Positions 8,945 through 17,674 of a stretch of DNA of 64,000 nucleotides are shown piece by piece (positions within the stretch are counted from its first letter, which is position 1; each line of letters opens with the position of its first letter). Under the pieces are notes generated by a model. That model was given only the letters and a program-made list of their open reading frames with translations. It did not search any database and was not told the DNA's origin. A program made the position numbers and the translations under genes. This stretch comes from CAYFJV01 sp964460605 (GTDB lineage Archaea > Nanobdellota > Nanobdellia > Woesearchaeales > GW2011-AR9): contig CAYWPT010000002.1 in assembly GCA_964460605.1 (NCBI GenBank), positions 67,286-131,285 of the forward strand, read 5' to 3'.

Positions 8945-9838
8945 ATGGCAATTTATAGGGGGGATAGTTTATTTTGGGGGTTGAACAAAACTTTGGATCA
9001 ATTAGATGAAGATTATAAACTACCTTTAACTCCTTTAGCATCTTTTTCTTGTGATGTTCAATTAGATTATTCTACTCTCTTAGAACGTTTTGGAGGTGAT
9101 GAGGATTATTTACCATTAAGAGATTATTCAATTCAAGAATTAATAAGTAATGTTCTTTTGGAAGGAACAATTTTGGTAAATTGCCCCATAGTTAATAATA
9201 AACCTAGTGTTTATAATTTCAGAAGATTAGGAAAAATAGAGGAAACTGCTTTATTTTTATTTGGTTATATGGCTGAACAAATTGATTTAACTTCAGAAGA
9301 GCTCCGATATTTTTTAAGAGAAGGGAATGAGAGAAAATTTGATCGAGATTTTAAAAAAAGATTTCTTCCAACACAAGATGAAATTCAAAGATATTTAAAA
9401 TCAAGAGGAATAAATCAATTTGGAAAAAATATTCACCCAGTTTATAATATAAGTGAAGGAAGAAAAAGAGGGAGTATGATTATCTACCTTAGTGAAAAAG
9501 AAGAAATTCTTAAATTAGGTGATTTTAAGGGTATAGATTGGGAAACAATGGACACTTCATTAACAGCAGAAAGACTTGCGTTTATGGTAGAAGATCAACC
9601 AATGCTTAGAATAGACCACAAAAATAGTTTATTCATGGATGGGTTAAATATTCATTCCACCAGACTAGCTTTCAAAGAATTAGGAGGAGAACTGTGGCAA
9701 TTTAGAGAAATAAATAGATTAGCAATGGTTCAAAATCAAGAATTAATAGGAATAATAAATGCAATATATGAATCAGGAATGAGAAGATTGGATGATTATC
9801 AAGGTATAAGCCGTCCTTTAAGTTTAAAGCTTGAATAG
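8945..9838 (+). CDS. Hypothetical protein, probable partner of the FG-GAP protein
   Basis: 297 residues, not recognised. No signal peptide or membrane segment is visible. The sequence looks like a soluble mixed alpha/beta protein with a charged central part (about residues 110-160, rich in E/K/R). It begins 20 bases after the FG-GAP/UnbV gene and is probably cotranscribed with it. There is no clear ribosome binding site beyond the weak AAGGGA before the ATG. Codon use (AT-ending) matches the neighbours. It could be a cytoplasmic regulator of the upstream exported protein, but nothing in the sequence shows this. Confidence 0.65.
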   Translation: MAIYRGDSLFWGLNKTLDQLDEDYKLPLTPLASFSCDVQLDYSTLLERFGGDEDYLPLRDYSIQELISNVLLEGTILVNCPIVNNKPSVYNFRRLGKIEETALFLFGYMAEQIDLTSEELRYFLREGNERKFDRDFKKRFLPTQDEIQRYLKSRGINQFGKNIHPVYNISEGRKRGSMIIYLSEKEEILKLGDFKGIDWETMDTSLTAERLAFMVEDQPMLRIDHKNSLFMDGLNIHSTRLAFKELGGELWQFREINRLAMVQNQELIGIINAIYESGMRRLDDYQGISRPLSLKLE

Positions 9839-9953
9839 AGTTATATTTTTCCCTTTATATTCTATCTTTCCATTAGATTATAAAACTAAGATTATTGAAG
9901 TGTTAAATAAATCATAAGTTTAATGGATGCTTAGGAGCAAACTAGGTTCATTA

Positions 9954-12272
9954 TTATTTTTTTCCATAATCAAAAAGGTTCTTGCTTTTTTTAATCCAAA
10001 AAATAGCAATAATAATTAATATAATTGTAGTGAAAAAAGTTAAAACTAAAGAAAAAGTTCTTATTGTGATTAAATCATCTGAAAAGTTTGCAATAGCTAA
10101 ACCTGTAAGAAAATTATTTGAACCTAAAAGAAGTTTATCTTCTTCTGTACTTTTTTCTACAAAAAATTCCCCCTCAACTAATAAATCATTTTCAATAAGA
10201 TCAATAATGTCTCCCCCCTCATTAATAGATTCATTTTTTTCATTAGAATTTTCAATTAAAAGCTCTTTTTTACAAAAACCATCAACTTTGATATAATCTT
10301 TTGCACAAATTATTATAGTACCACCGCTACTTCCACCAGAGTTGCCACCACTTGAACTAGTACTAGAAGAACTAACAGACTCAGTAAATTCTATTACTGA
10401 AAAAATCCAAGTATCAGTCTCATTAATATTTCCTGAACTATCATTGATATAAACTTTCCAATAAAATGAACCACTTGGAATAAAAGAACTGAAATTATAA
10501 ACACCATCCTTTGTACTTCCACTAAACAAATTCATGGTATAATTTGTTCTATTTCCACTATAATTTGATTCTAATAAAACGGTATCAACAGCGATTGTAT
10601 CAATAGCAGTTATATTAAATTCATATAGTGAACTATTATCAGTAGGATTGTTTGTATTATTTAATTCCCAACTTGGAAATTTATCAGCACTTATTGTTAA
10701 TGAAGAACTTTCAAGAATTTCACTTAAACCACCCCCATGAGAATCTGCTTGAACAGTAAAATTAACAATATCATTAACACTTAAATTTATGGTGGAAAAA
10801 TTACTTTGGACTGAAGAATTGACACTAATCCCTGAAATAATTTCACTATAATTTAAATTATCATTAACATACCAATTAAATATGACATTAACTAATTCAG
10901 TATTATTTGGAATCACAGATATGTTTCCAATTAAAATAGAACCAATTTGAAGAGAGCTATAATTTAGGCCTAAATCATTAATTTCAGTACTAAAAATTTC
11001 TCTACCAGAAACTGAATAGTTATAAAAGATTAAACCAGTAGTATAATTTGTATTTTCAAATAATATTCTTGACTCTAAACATTCTCCAACAACATTTTCA
11101 TCAAAATAATGTGTTGTGTTTATTCTTGTTGAATTTATCCATTCAACACCATCTAATTTTTCTCCACAATCCCCAGCTCTTGCCTGCGCCATGATATATG
11201 GTTCTGAACTGGTATAATCAAAAATGTTTGAAGAAACAAAAATATCACCTGAACCTAACCAAATAGAACCATTAGTAATATTTAAAGAGGTCCACAAACT
11301 TGAATTTGCTAAAGAACTAAAATTGCCAACTGAAAAATTGTTAGTATAATGCGAAATTATTGGATAAATTAACCAAAAGTCAGGGTTATTCAAAAGATAA
11401 CTTGAATCTTCTTCGTTTAGAAAATTATCATCAGTATAACTCAATTCACAAAAAGATTGAAAATATTCAATATTTCCTTGAAAAAAACTCTTGTCTGGGT
11501 CATCTATACCCCTGGCACCAAGATATAATGAATCTGTATCAGATTTTACTATATAATTTTCAATAGCAAAATCATGATACATTTTTTTAGTAGTATTTGT
11601 TTTATTTTTTACAGTAATATTTATTGCTATTGTAGAACTATCCGCTTCAGTCCTCCAAAGAATGGTGTAAACTTCTTTTTCATCAATTTGATAACTAGTA
11701 TTGAAAGAATAAGTCCCATAATCATCACTTGAATTAAAAAATCCGTACATTAAATTACTTTGATTAAGATAAAGCATATGGTAAAAATCTAAACTTGAAT
11801 TGATAGAATAAATAGACCTGACCCCTGTATTATTTGTACTATTTATAGTTATAAAAGAAGTTGAATTTTTCTGAGTAGAACAAGAAGGATCAAAACCTGT
11901 ATCCGCACCTCCAAAAACAATCACATCGTCGATTCCATCAAAAGCATAAGTTCCAGTACTTGAATTTGAACCACTATTTTCTTCCCAAAACATAGTACCC
12001 AACAAATCTGCTTTTCTGGAAAAAAATAAAGGAGATTGAGTGTTATAACTTATAACGTCTCCAGTTCTTGAAAGATTTACATCGCCTGTAAAAAAATCAC
12101 CACCAAATTTTTGATTAATTAAAGCACTAACTGCTGGTTGATATTCCATATTTTTAGTAGAACCTGAAATTCCAGCGCCTAATTCTTCTATAAGGGTGAA
12201 ATTTTCAGCTGAAACTAAAGTTACTAAAAAAAATAAAACAAATACAAACAAGATAAATTTATTATTAAACAT
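9954..12272 (-). CDS. Large surface glycoprotein-like protein with LamG-like region and C-terminal membrane anchor
   Basis: 772 residues with a signal peptide (FILFVFVLFFLVTLVSA, cleavage before ENFT) and one C-terminal membrane helix (about residues 738-762) followed by a basic tail, so mostly outside the cell. The N-terminal third resembles a LamG/concanavalin-like jelly roll (YAFDGIDDVIVFGG). Later segments look like Ig-type beta domains and end in a Ser/Gly linker (SSSSTSSSGGNSGGSSGG) and a small Cys pair (CAKDYIKVDGFCKK). I count roughly 45 N-X-S/T sequons, a very high density that suggests heavy N-glycosylation. AGGTG lies just before the ATG, and a TATA-like AATATAAA sits near 12310. 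It stands alone, not in an operon. Confidence 0.75.
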   Translation of the reverse strand: MFNNKFILFVFVLFFLVTLVSAENFTLIEELGAGISGSTKNMEYQPAVSALINQKFGGDFFTGDVNLSRTGDVISYNTQSPLFFSRKADLLGTMFWEENSGSNSSTGTYAFDGIDDVIVFGGADTGFDPSCSTQKNSTSFITINSTNNTGVRSIYSINSSLDFYHMLYLNQSNLMYGFFNSSDDYGTYSFNTSYQIDEKEVYTILWRTEADSSTIAINITVKNKTNTTKKMYHDFAIENYIVKSDTDSLYLGARGIDDPDKSFFQGNIEYFQSFCELSYTDDNFLNEEDSSYLLNNPDFWLIYPIISHYTNNFSVGNFSSLANSSLWTSLNITNGSIWLGSGDIFVSSNIFDYTSSEPYIMAQARAGDCGEKLDGVEWINSTRINTTHYFDENVVGECLESRILFENTNYTTGLIFYNYSVSGREIFSTEINDLGLNYSSLQIGSILIGNISVIPNNTELVNVIFNWYVNDNLNYSEIISGISVNSSVQSNFSTINLSVNDIVNFTVQADSHGGGLSEILESSSLTISADKFPSWELNNTNNPTDNSSLYEFNITAIDTIAVDTVLLESNYSGNRTNYTMNLFSGSTKDGVYNFSSFIPSGSFYWKVYINDSSGNINETDTWIFSVIEFTESVSSSSTSSSGGNSGGSSGGTIIICAKDYIKVDGFCKKELLIENSNEKNESINEGGDIIDLIENDLLVEGEFFVEKSTEEDKLLLGSNNFLTGLAIANFSDDLITIRTFSLVLTFFTTIILIIIAIFWIKKSKNLFDYGKK

Positions 12273-12364
12273 TTAACACCTACTACTATCAATGATTAAG
12301 AGTTTATATTAATTTCGGCACAATTCAGAACCTAAGTGATAACTGTGTTGCGTAGCCATTTTTG

Positions 12365-12610
12365 TTATTTTTTTCCCTTTTTCCTCAATTTTTTAACTAA
12401 CCAATGTTCAAGAACAAGCTCTTCTCTATACATTAGACCAATTAAAGGTATCAATAATAAGAATCCAGCGAACATTAAAACATAAGTATAAGGGAGACCA
12501 AAATCTGTCCACAAAAGAATAACCCCTAAGAGTATCATAATTTTACTTGTGAAAAGCATAATCAGGTGTAAAATATGGACCTCTTTTTTGAGAAACTTAA
12601 TTGTTGCCAT
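12365..12610 (-). CDS. Small two-helix membrane protein
   Basis: 81 residues with two hydrophobic helices (about 15-38 and 42-60) and a strongly basic C-terminus (KKLRKKGKK), predicted to sit in the cytoplasmic membrane. Family not recognised. An ATTATAAAC-like TATA box lies about 25-30 bases upstream of the ATG on the minus strand (near 12630-12640), consistent with a leaderless transcript. It stands between the surface protein gene and a DoxX-like gene, all on the minus strand but separately spaced. Confidence 0.6.
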   Translation of the reverse strand: MATIKFLKKEVHILHLIMLFTSKIMILLGVILLWTDFGLPYTYVLMFAGFLLLIPLIGLMYREELVLEHWLVKKLRKKGKK

Positions 12611-12672
12611 AATAAGAAAAGAATTTTAGTGTTTATAATAATTACTTAAAATAAAAAAGAAAAAAAAATAAT

Positions 12673-12939
12673 TTACTTGTTTCCAAGAGCTAATTCTCCA
12701 GGACCAGTTAAGTATAAGTTTACTAATGCCGCGATTCCTACTAATTGGAATAAAGCACGAACAGTATCTCCACCGCCTAACGCAAATTGTGCCAAATGCA
12801 TTTTAAAAAGAGCTACAACTAAAATAATCCCTAATAAAGCAGTTATTATTTTTGTTTGCCATCCTAAAATTAAAGCAGCTCCACCAATTATTTCAGTTAC
12901 TATCAATACCCATATTAAGAACATACTCAATCCTAACAT
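12673..12939 (-). CDS. Truncated DoxX-family membrane protein
   Basis: 88 residues matching the C-terminal three helices of DoxX-type proteins: an E-x-x-GG-x-x-L-x-LG motif (EIIGGAALILGW), a middle helix, and the terminal LTGPGELAL that corresponds to the usual GPG-x-x-S/A-L ending. Full DoxX proteins are about 130 residues and carry an extra N-terminal helix. The open frame extends upstream of the ATG to 12996 without a start codon, and an ATG about 20 bases further up is in another frame. So this is either a naturally short protein or a 5'-decayed gene. DoxX relatives act in membrane redox processes; a role here cannot be assigned. Confidence 0.65.
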   Translation of the reverse strand: MLGLSMFLIWVLIVTEIIGGAALILGWQTKIITALLGIILVVALFKMHLAQFALGGGDTVRALFQLVGIAALVNLYLTGPGELALGNK

Positions 12940-13056
12940 TGTAGAAACTCCTATTATTCTTTTAGGGGGGACATTGGCAAGTTTTATTAGATTGGATTAA
13001 AAAAGGTATGGTCATGTTTGTAAAAATTTCACTAAATATAAAAAAGAATTATAAAA

Positions 13057-13149
13057 TCAATTTTTAAATTTGACAACTTCGTCCATAGCAAAACGAACCT
13101 TCTTCCTTCTTGCATATCTCCACTCTAAACTTTCTTTAATATTTACCAT
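13057..13149 (-). pseudogene. Tiny ORF resembling the N-terminus of a nitroreductase (probable remnant)
   Basis: A 30-codon frame starting MVNIKESLEWRYARRKK. The pattern I-x-E-x-L-x-WRYA-x-(K/R)K is how many nitroreductase-family proteins begin, but those run to about 200 residues and here a stop follows almost at once. No ribosome binding site is evident. I read it as a decayed fragment, adjacent to the truncated DoxX gene. A functional 30-residue peptide cannot be excluded. Confidence 0.3.
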
Positions 13150-13196
13150 ATTTTCTTTCAAGAATGATCACTTATAAAAGTTATTATAGTCTCATT

Positions 13197-14099
13197 TTAT
13201 TTCTTCTTCTTAACCTTATGTCCACCGAATTGATTACGCATAGTAGCAATATATTGACCACATAACCCTTTCTTACGTGATTTCCTACGCATTTCTCGAG
13301 CTTGCTGCAATATCTTCATTGGAGCTAATTTCTCGAGTTTAGCCATCTCATTTTCAGTTTCACCATGGGGAACTTCACAAGAAACTTTTTCTAAATAACC
13401 TTTTTTTTTAAATGCATCCCAAAGCCAAGTCATTAAATGGCTTTCTATAATACTCCCATTAGCGTAAACTTTGACAACTTCATTCATATCAGTGCCAAAA
13501 GTTTTTTTATGCTTATCAACCGCCATTAAACCTTCATTAATTGCTCCCATCATACCATACTCAATTCCATTATGTACCATTTTTACGAAATGACCTGCAC
13601 CAGATTTACCCATGTACCCATACCCGTTTTTCACACACATATCACGAAACAATACTTCAATATTCTTAAAGACCTTAGCATTACCACCAATCATCATGCA
13701 AGCACCACGCCTAGCACCTTCAATTCCACCAGAAGTTCCACAATCAAAATAATGCATCCCTTTGCGTGAAACAGTTTTATTCCTACGAATAGAATCTTTA
13801 TAGAAGGAATTACCTCCATCAATAATAATATCCCCTTTAGATAACAAAGGAACAATCTCTTTCAAAGCAACATCTACCGGTTTTCCTGCAGGAATCATAA
13901 GCCAAACAATTTTCTTTCCACGACCTAAAGAAGAAACCATCTCAGCATAAGAATAAGTACCAGTAATATTTTTCTTACGACTAAGTTTCTTAGTTTTTCC
14001 AGGACTTCTATTTAATGCAATAATTGAATGTCCATGCTCAGCTAAATTCTGCACCATAGCTCCACCCATACGACCTAATCCTACAAATCCTAATTTCAT
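13197..14099 (-). CDS. gnd: 6-phosphogluconate dehydrogenase, decarboxylating (short YqeC-type)
   Basis: Converts 6-phosphogluconate to ribulose 5-phosphate plus CO2 with reduction of NAD(P)+, the second oxidative step of the pentose phosphate pathway. A Rossmann GLGRMGGAM motif at residues 7-15 binds the dinucleotide. The substrate and catalytic region are visible as GGNSFYKDS, GTSGGIEGARRG and SGAGHFVKMVHNGIEYG, which contains the catalytic Lys and the HNGIEY motif. At 300 residues it matches the short (about 300 aa) form rather than the 470-aa form. It is the last gene of the pentose phosphate operon and starts in a TAATG overlap (14097-14101) with the FMN reductase gene. Confidence 0.95.
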   Translation of the reverse strand: MKLGFVGLGRMGGAMVQNLAEHGHSIIALNRSPGKTKKLSRKKNITGTYSYAEMVSSLGRGKKIVWLMIPAGKPVDVALKEIVPLLSKGDIIIDGGNSFYKDSIRRNKTVSRKGMHYFDCGTSGGIEGARRGACMMIGGNAKVFKNIEVLFRDMCVKNGYGYMGKSGAGHFVKMVHNGIEYGMMGAINEGLMAVDKHKKTFGTDMNEVVKVYANGSIIESHLMTWLWDAFKKKGYLEKVSCEVPHGETENEMAKLEKLAPMKILQQAREMRRKSRKKGLCGQYIATMRNQFGGHKVKKKK

Positions 14100-14671
14100 T
14101 AGTAAGGCACCCCACTTTTTCTAGCAACTTTCATTGCAGTGGCATACCATTCTAATTCGTCTAAGAACTTAACAATACGCTTTTCATAGGCTTTATCAAT
14201 AGCATTACCTTTTGCATCAAAAGAATCTTGCACCTTTGATATTGGAAAAGTGCTAGGGATAGTTGGCATACCTACTTCTGCTAAGATCACACGAAGTTGC
14301 ATTGCTGCACGCACTCCACCAAAAGGACCAGCACTATAAGTTACAATCCCAGAAGGTTTCCAAAAGTATTCTTTCATAAAATGGTCAATAATATTACTTA
14401 AAGCAGGAGGGATAGAATGATTATATTCAGCACTTACTACAACAACAGCATCAGCTTTCTTAAACTGCTTAGCTAACTCTATCATTACCTTAGGTGCCTT
14501 ACCCCTAGGATACTCTTTATACATTTTATTCAATAAAGGTAACTTATGCACTTTAGGATCAACTAAAAATGTTTTATGTTTTCTTAATTTCAACTGATTT
14601 TTAACAAATTTTGCAACTTTAATCCCTTGACTAGACCCACGAACAGATCCATAAACAATAACAATCTTCAT
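14099..14671 (-). CDS. NAD(P)H-dependent FMN reductase family protein
   Basis: Flavodoxin-like fold enzyme using NAD(P)H to reduce FMN, quinones or similar acceptors. An N-terminal phosphate/FMN-binding loop (VYGSVRGSSQG) is followed by SAEYNHSIPPALSNIIDHF, a conserved segment of this family, and YSAGPFGGVRAAMQLR. Length (190 residues) is typical. It lies inside the pentose phosphate operon, overlapping the HAD gene by 4 bases upstream and gnd by one base downstream. Placement between NADPH-producing enzymes suggests it uses that NADPH, but the electron acceptor is not known. Confidence 0.88.
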   Translation of the reverse strand: MKIVIVYGSVRGSSQGIKVAKFVKNQLKLRKHKTFLVDPKVHKLPLLNKMYKEYPRGKAPKVMIELAKQFKKADAVVVVSAEYNHSIPPALSNIIDHFMKEYFWKPSGIVTYSAGPFGGVRAAMQLRVILAEVGMPTIPSTFPISKVQDSFDAKGNAIDKAYEKRIVKFLDELEWYATAMKVARKSGVPY

Positions 14672-15315
14672 CTTTTCTCCTCCTTTAAAACAAAACGCAC
14701 AGCATCTAAAAAACTTCTCCCTACAAAAACTTTTTTTCCATATTTTCTCTTTAATTTTTTTACTTTATTTATCTCAGACGATTCACCTTTAAATGGTACA
14801 TACACACCTTGTCCTTTTGAATTTACACCAGTTTGTACATCTGATGCCCTATCACCAATAACATAAACACGTGCATCCTTACGTTTAATCCCTTCTTTTT
14901 TTAAAGCATTGAAAACCATACCTAAGCGAGGTTTAATACAAACACAATTACACACTTTCTTTTTATCAAAAGTATACTTTGATCTTTTCTTTACATAAGC
15001 TGGACTAGCATGTGCACAAAAGAAGTATCCATCTAGATGTGCACCCTTTTTACCTAACAAACTTACAATATATTTGCAGACATCGTGTGCTTGTTTATCA
15101 GTAAGCAGCTTAAAATCTTTAATTATTACTCCAGGTTGGTTTGTAATCATATACACACGAGTATTAGGCAACTTTTGTAACTTTTTAATCCCACCAATAA
15201 CACCTGGCAAAATTTTCACTTTCCCACGCCAATTATTAGTTTTACCTAGGTGGTATTTATCATCATAAATTAAGGTTCCATCACGATCAATACAAATAAT
15301 TGTTTTTTTCTCCAT
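14668..15315 (-). CDS. HAD-superfamily phosphatase of the GmhB/HisB type
   Basis: Phosphatase of the heptose-bisphosphate/histidinol-phosphate branch of the HAD family. The nucleophile motif DRDGT, the ITNQPGV motif II, the zinc loop (C-A-H-A-S-P then C-N-C-V-C near the middle) and the GDRASDVQ motif are visible, in the same order as GmhB. The start at 15315 lies 2 bases after the zwf stop. An upstream in-frame ATG at 15354 overlaps zwf and repeats the same MEKKT peptide, so it may be a small duplication. Because the operon makes sedoheptulose 7-phosphate (transketolase and transaldolase), a sugar-phosphate substrate is plausible; histidinol phosphate is less likely as no his genes are nearby. 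Confidence 0.82.
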   Translation of the reverse strand: MEKKTIICIDRDGTLIYDDKYHLGKTNNWRGKVKILPGVIGGIKKLQKLPNTRVYMITNQPGVIIKDFKLLTDKQAHDVCKYIVSLLGKKGAHLDGYFFCAHASPAYVKKRSKYTFDKKKVCNCVCIKPRLGMVFNALKKEGIKRKDARVYVIGDRASDVQTGVNSKGQGVYVPFKGESSEINKVKKLKRKYGKKVFVGRSFLDAVRFVLKEEKR

Positions 15316-15317
15316 TC

Positions 15318-16706
15318 TCAAGATTTCCACTGTAGGTGATGTTTTCTTCTCCAATTTCTATCACCTTTAGGGCCTTTTGACCCTTTTTTGTAAGTATACA
15401 ATTTTTTACCTCTCTTACGTTTTTGCACAGAATCAGTGACCTTCCATGCATACTCAATTTCATCTTTACGCACAAAGTTACTTTGGTCTCCTAGTAAGAC
15501 ATCTTCTAACAACACTTCATATGCTTGCGGGGTATTTGGACCAAATAAACAAGATTCACAAAAATCCATCTTCACAGCTTTTACTAAATCGTCTTTTCCT
15601 GGAACTTTTGAATTAATCTCAAATGAGAAACCATCATCTGGTTGAATACGAATAGTTAAATAATTTGAATCTGAGGGACATGTTTTGGAGAGTAAACAAT
15701 TCACTTTTTTAAACTTGATATGAATTGTAGTCTCTTTTTTATCAAGGCCTTTCCCTAATTTAATAAAAAAAGGAACACCCCTCCAACGAATATTATCTAT
15801 ACAAGCATGAATGGTAGCAAAAGTTTCTGTTTTAGAATTTTTTTTAACACCTTTTTCTTGTTTATATCCTTTATACTGTCCAATCATAAAATCTTTTACT
15901 CGAGTATTACGTAGAACAGCAGCTTTTTCATTACGAATATATTTGCCAGATAAACTTTTTGGAGCTTCCATTGCGGTTAAAGCCAATAATTGTAATGCAT
16001 GATTTTGAAAAACATCTCGTAAGGCACCATATTTATCATAAAAATCACCACGACTTTTCACACCTATTTTTTCAGAAATAATGATTTGTACATGTTCAAT
16101 ATGTTTCCTTGACCATAAAGGTTCTAAAATACTGTTGGTAAAACGTATAAGGGCAATATTATTAACTAACTCTTTTCCTAAGTAATGATCAATACGATAA
16201 ATTTGTTTTTCACTAAAGACTTTTCGAATGTATTTGTTAATTTTTTTTGCAGATTTAAGACTTTCTCCAAATGGTTTTTCATAGACTACTCTTGACCATC
16301 CTTTATTCCTTTTCGCAACTTTACATTCACTCAAATTTTTAGAGATCGCTTCAAAATGGTCAGGAAGGGTTGCTAAATAAAATATTCTATTTCCACCAGT
16401 CTTATGGTTCTCTTCAATAGATTCTATAAATGGTGTTAATAATTTATAATCCTCTCTTTCATAAAATGATAAATGATGAAAATAAAATGCTTTTTTCACT
16501 TTAGCCCAAACTTTTTTATCAATATCTTTTATATGCTTTTCAGACCTTTTTAATAAAGCATTTTTAGAAATCTTTTTACGTCCAGTACCAATGATAGCAA
16601 AGTTATCTATATGCTTACTTTTTACTAAGTGGTAGATAGCAGGAATAAGCTTTCGCTGTGAAAGATCACCTGTAGCTCCCAATATAACAAATAGTGCATT
16701 TTCCAT
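15318..16706 (-). CDS. zwf: Glucose-6-phosphate 1-dehydrogenase
   Basis: Oxidises glucose 6-phosphate to 6-phosphogluconolactone, giving NADPH: the first oxidative pentose phosphate step. Dinucleotide-binding GATGDL at residues 10-15, EKPFGE at 143-148 and the hallmark substrate-binding RIDHYLGKE at 171-179 are all present. 462 residues is slightly short of the bacterial 480-500. Bacterial-type Zwf is unusual in archaea, which mostly lack the oxidative branch. It abuts the SIS gene (one-base overlap at 16706) and is followed by the HAD gene 2 bases on. No gene for 6-phosphogluconolactonase is present in the operon. Confidence 0.97.
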   Translation of the reverse strand: MENALFVILGATGDLSQRKLIPAIYHLVKSKHIDNFAIIGTGRKKISKNALLKRSEKHIKDIDKKVWAKVKKAFYFHHLSFYEREDYKLLTPFIESIEENHKTGGNRIFYLATLPDHFEAISKNLSECKVAKRNKGWSRVVYEKPFGESLKSAKKINKYIRKVFSEKQIYRIDHYLGKELVNNIALIRFTNSILEPLWSRKHIEHVQIIISEKIGVKSRGDFYDKYGALRDVFQNHALQLLALTAMEAPKSLSGKYIRNEKAAVLRNTRVKDFMIGQYKGYKQEKGVKKNSKTETFATIHACIDNIRWRGVPFFIKLGKGLDKKETTIHIKFKKVNCLLSKTCPSDSNYLTIRIQPDDGFSFEINSKVPGKDDLVKAVKMDFCESCLFGPNTPQAYEVLLEDVLLGDQSNFVRKDEIEYAWKVTDSVQKRKRGKKLYTYKKGSKGPKGDRNWRRKHHLQWKS

Positions 16707-17674
16707 TATTCAACAATAGCTTTGATTTTCTGACCAAAGATTTTACTCACTTTTTTAGTATATGTATCAATATTTTTCTTAAACCACTGTGGCTGTTTTC
16801 TTTGAATTTTTCCCACCACATAATAAGCAACAGCCATTACAGTTCCATAATCAGCATTTTTTGGTAGAGGGACAACTAAATGGTGTTGACCATAATATTT
16901 TAACTCTCTGCCAAAACTGATAAAAAGTTCATTTTTTGCAGGAGCAACAGTGGTAGCGTGATGTATGTTTGAAAAGGTCTCCACATCTCTTGCAATGTTT
17001 CTTCCAAAGAGTTCAATAAATTTCACTTGCAACATACGAATAATTCCCTCATACTCATCTGGGATAAGAATATAATATCGTTTATACTTAGAAAATTTTG
17101 GTAATCTCAAAGTATCAATTTTTTTCTCAATAAACCTTTTAATTTTCTTTGGATCTTCTCCTGAATGTCCTAAGATTATCCCCATATAAGTAGATGTATT
17201 GTAGGTGTAAGGTTCTCTATTTTTTGGAAATAAATACACAGTATACTTTTCTTTATACTTTTTTTTCAAATACTGCTCAGCCAAGGAGTTTTTGGTGTTA
17301 GTAATGAGTGTCACTTTTTTCTTATGTCTTTTAGCAAGCTCTGCAATTCCTGGAGCATGTTTTCCTCCAGAAGCACTAATGAGTACAACACCATCAATTG
17401 CTTTAATACTTTTTAACTTCTCAGGGATGTTACTTTCATCAGCAAAGATAGCATCTTTTTCTCTAAAAATAATCTTACCTGTCGCTGCAGCATTACCACT
17501 ACCAACAACCAAAGGTCTTTTGTAAGGAATTTTTATCTGAGGAACATCTTCTTGAGCAAACAAATCAAGAGCAGCAAGCACACAAGTATCTAAGAAAGGA
17601 ATATTTTTCAAAGTAAAACTTTGCATAAGCTCAATATTACTTTTTCTTTTCTTAGAAAAATATTTCTTAATCAT
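16706..17674 (-). CDS. SIS-domain sugar-phosphate isomerase-like protein
   Basis: 322 residues with a SIS (sugar isomerase) fold. VVGSGNAAATGK forms the first phosphate loop and LISASGGKHAPGI the second Ser/Gly-rich loop, followed by a lobe rich in basic residues and ending in a second SIS-like half. Size and two-lobed layout resemble the bifunctional phosphoglucose/phosphomannose isomerase family rather than the short GmhA. In the operon it sits between transaldolase and zwf with 1- to 4-base overlaps, so a fructose 6-phosphate to glucose 6-phosphate isomerase closing the pentose phosphate cycle is the best guess. Other sugar phosphates are possible. Confidence 0.75.
   Translation of the reverse strand: MIKKYFSKKRKSNIELMQSFTLKNIPFLDTCVLAALDLFAQEDVPQIKIPYKRPLVVGSGNAAATGKIIFREKDAIFADESNIPEKLKSIKAIDGVVLISASGGKHAPGIAELAKRHKKKVTLITNTKNSLAEQYLKKKYKEKYTVYLFPKNREPYTYNTSTYMGIILGHSGEDPKKIKRFIEKKIDTLRLPKFSKYKRYYILIPDEYEGIIRMLQVKFIELFGRNIARDVETFSNIHHATTVAPAKNELFISFGRELKYYGQHHLVVPLPKNADYGTVMAVAYYVVGKIQRKQPQWFKKNIDTYTKKVSKIFGQKIKAIVE

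Noticed and set aside
12308..12358. 16-codon minus-strand ORF (MATQHSYHLGSELCRN) upstream of the LamG-like gene
   Set aside because: Lies across and upstream of the TATA element of that gene and is too short; no expression signal of its own.
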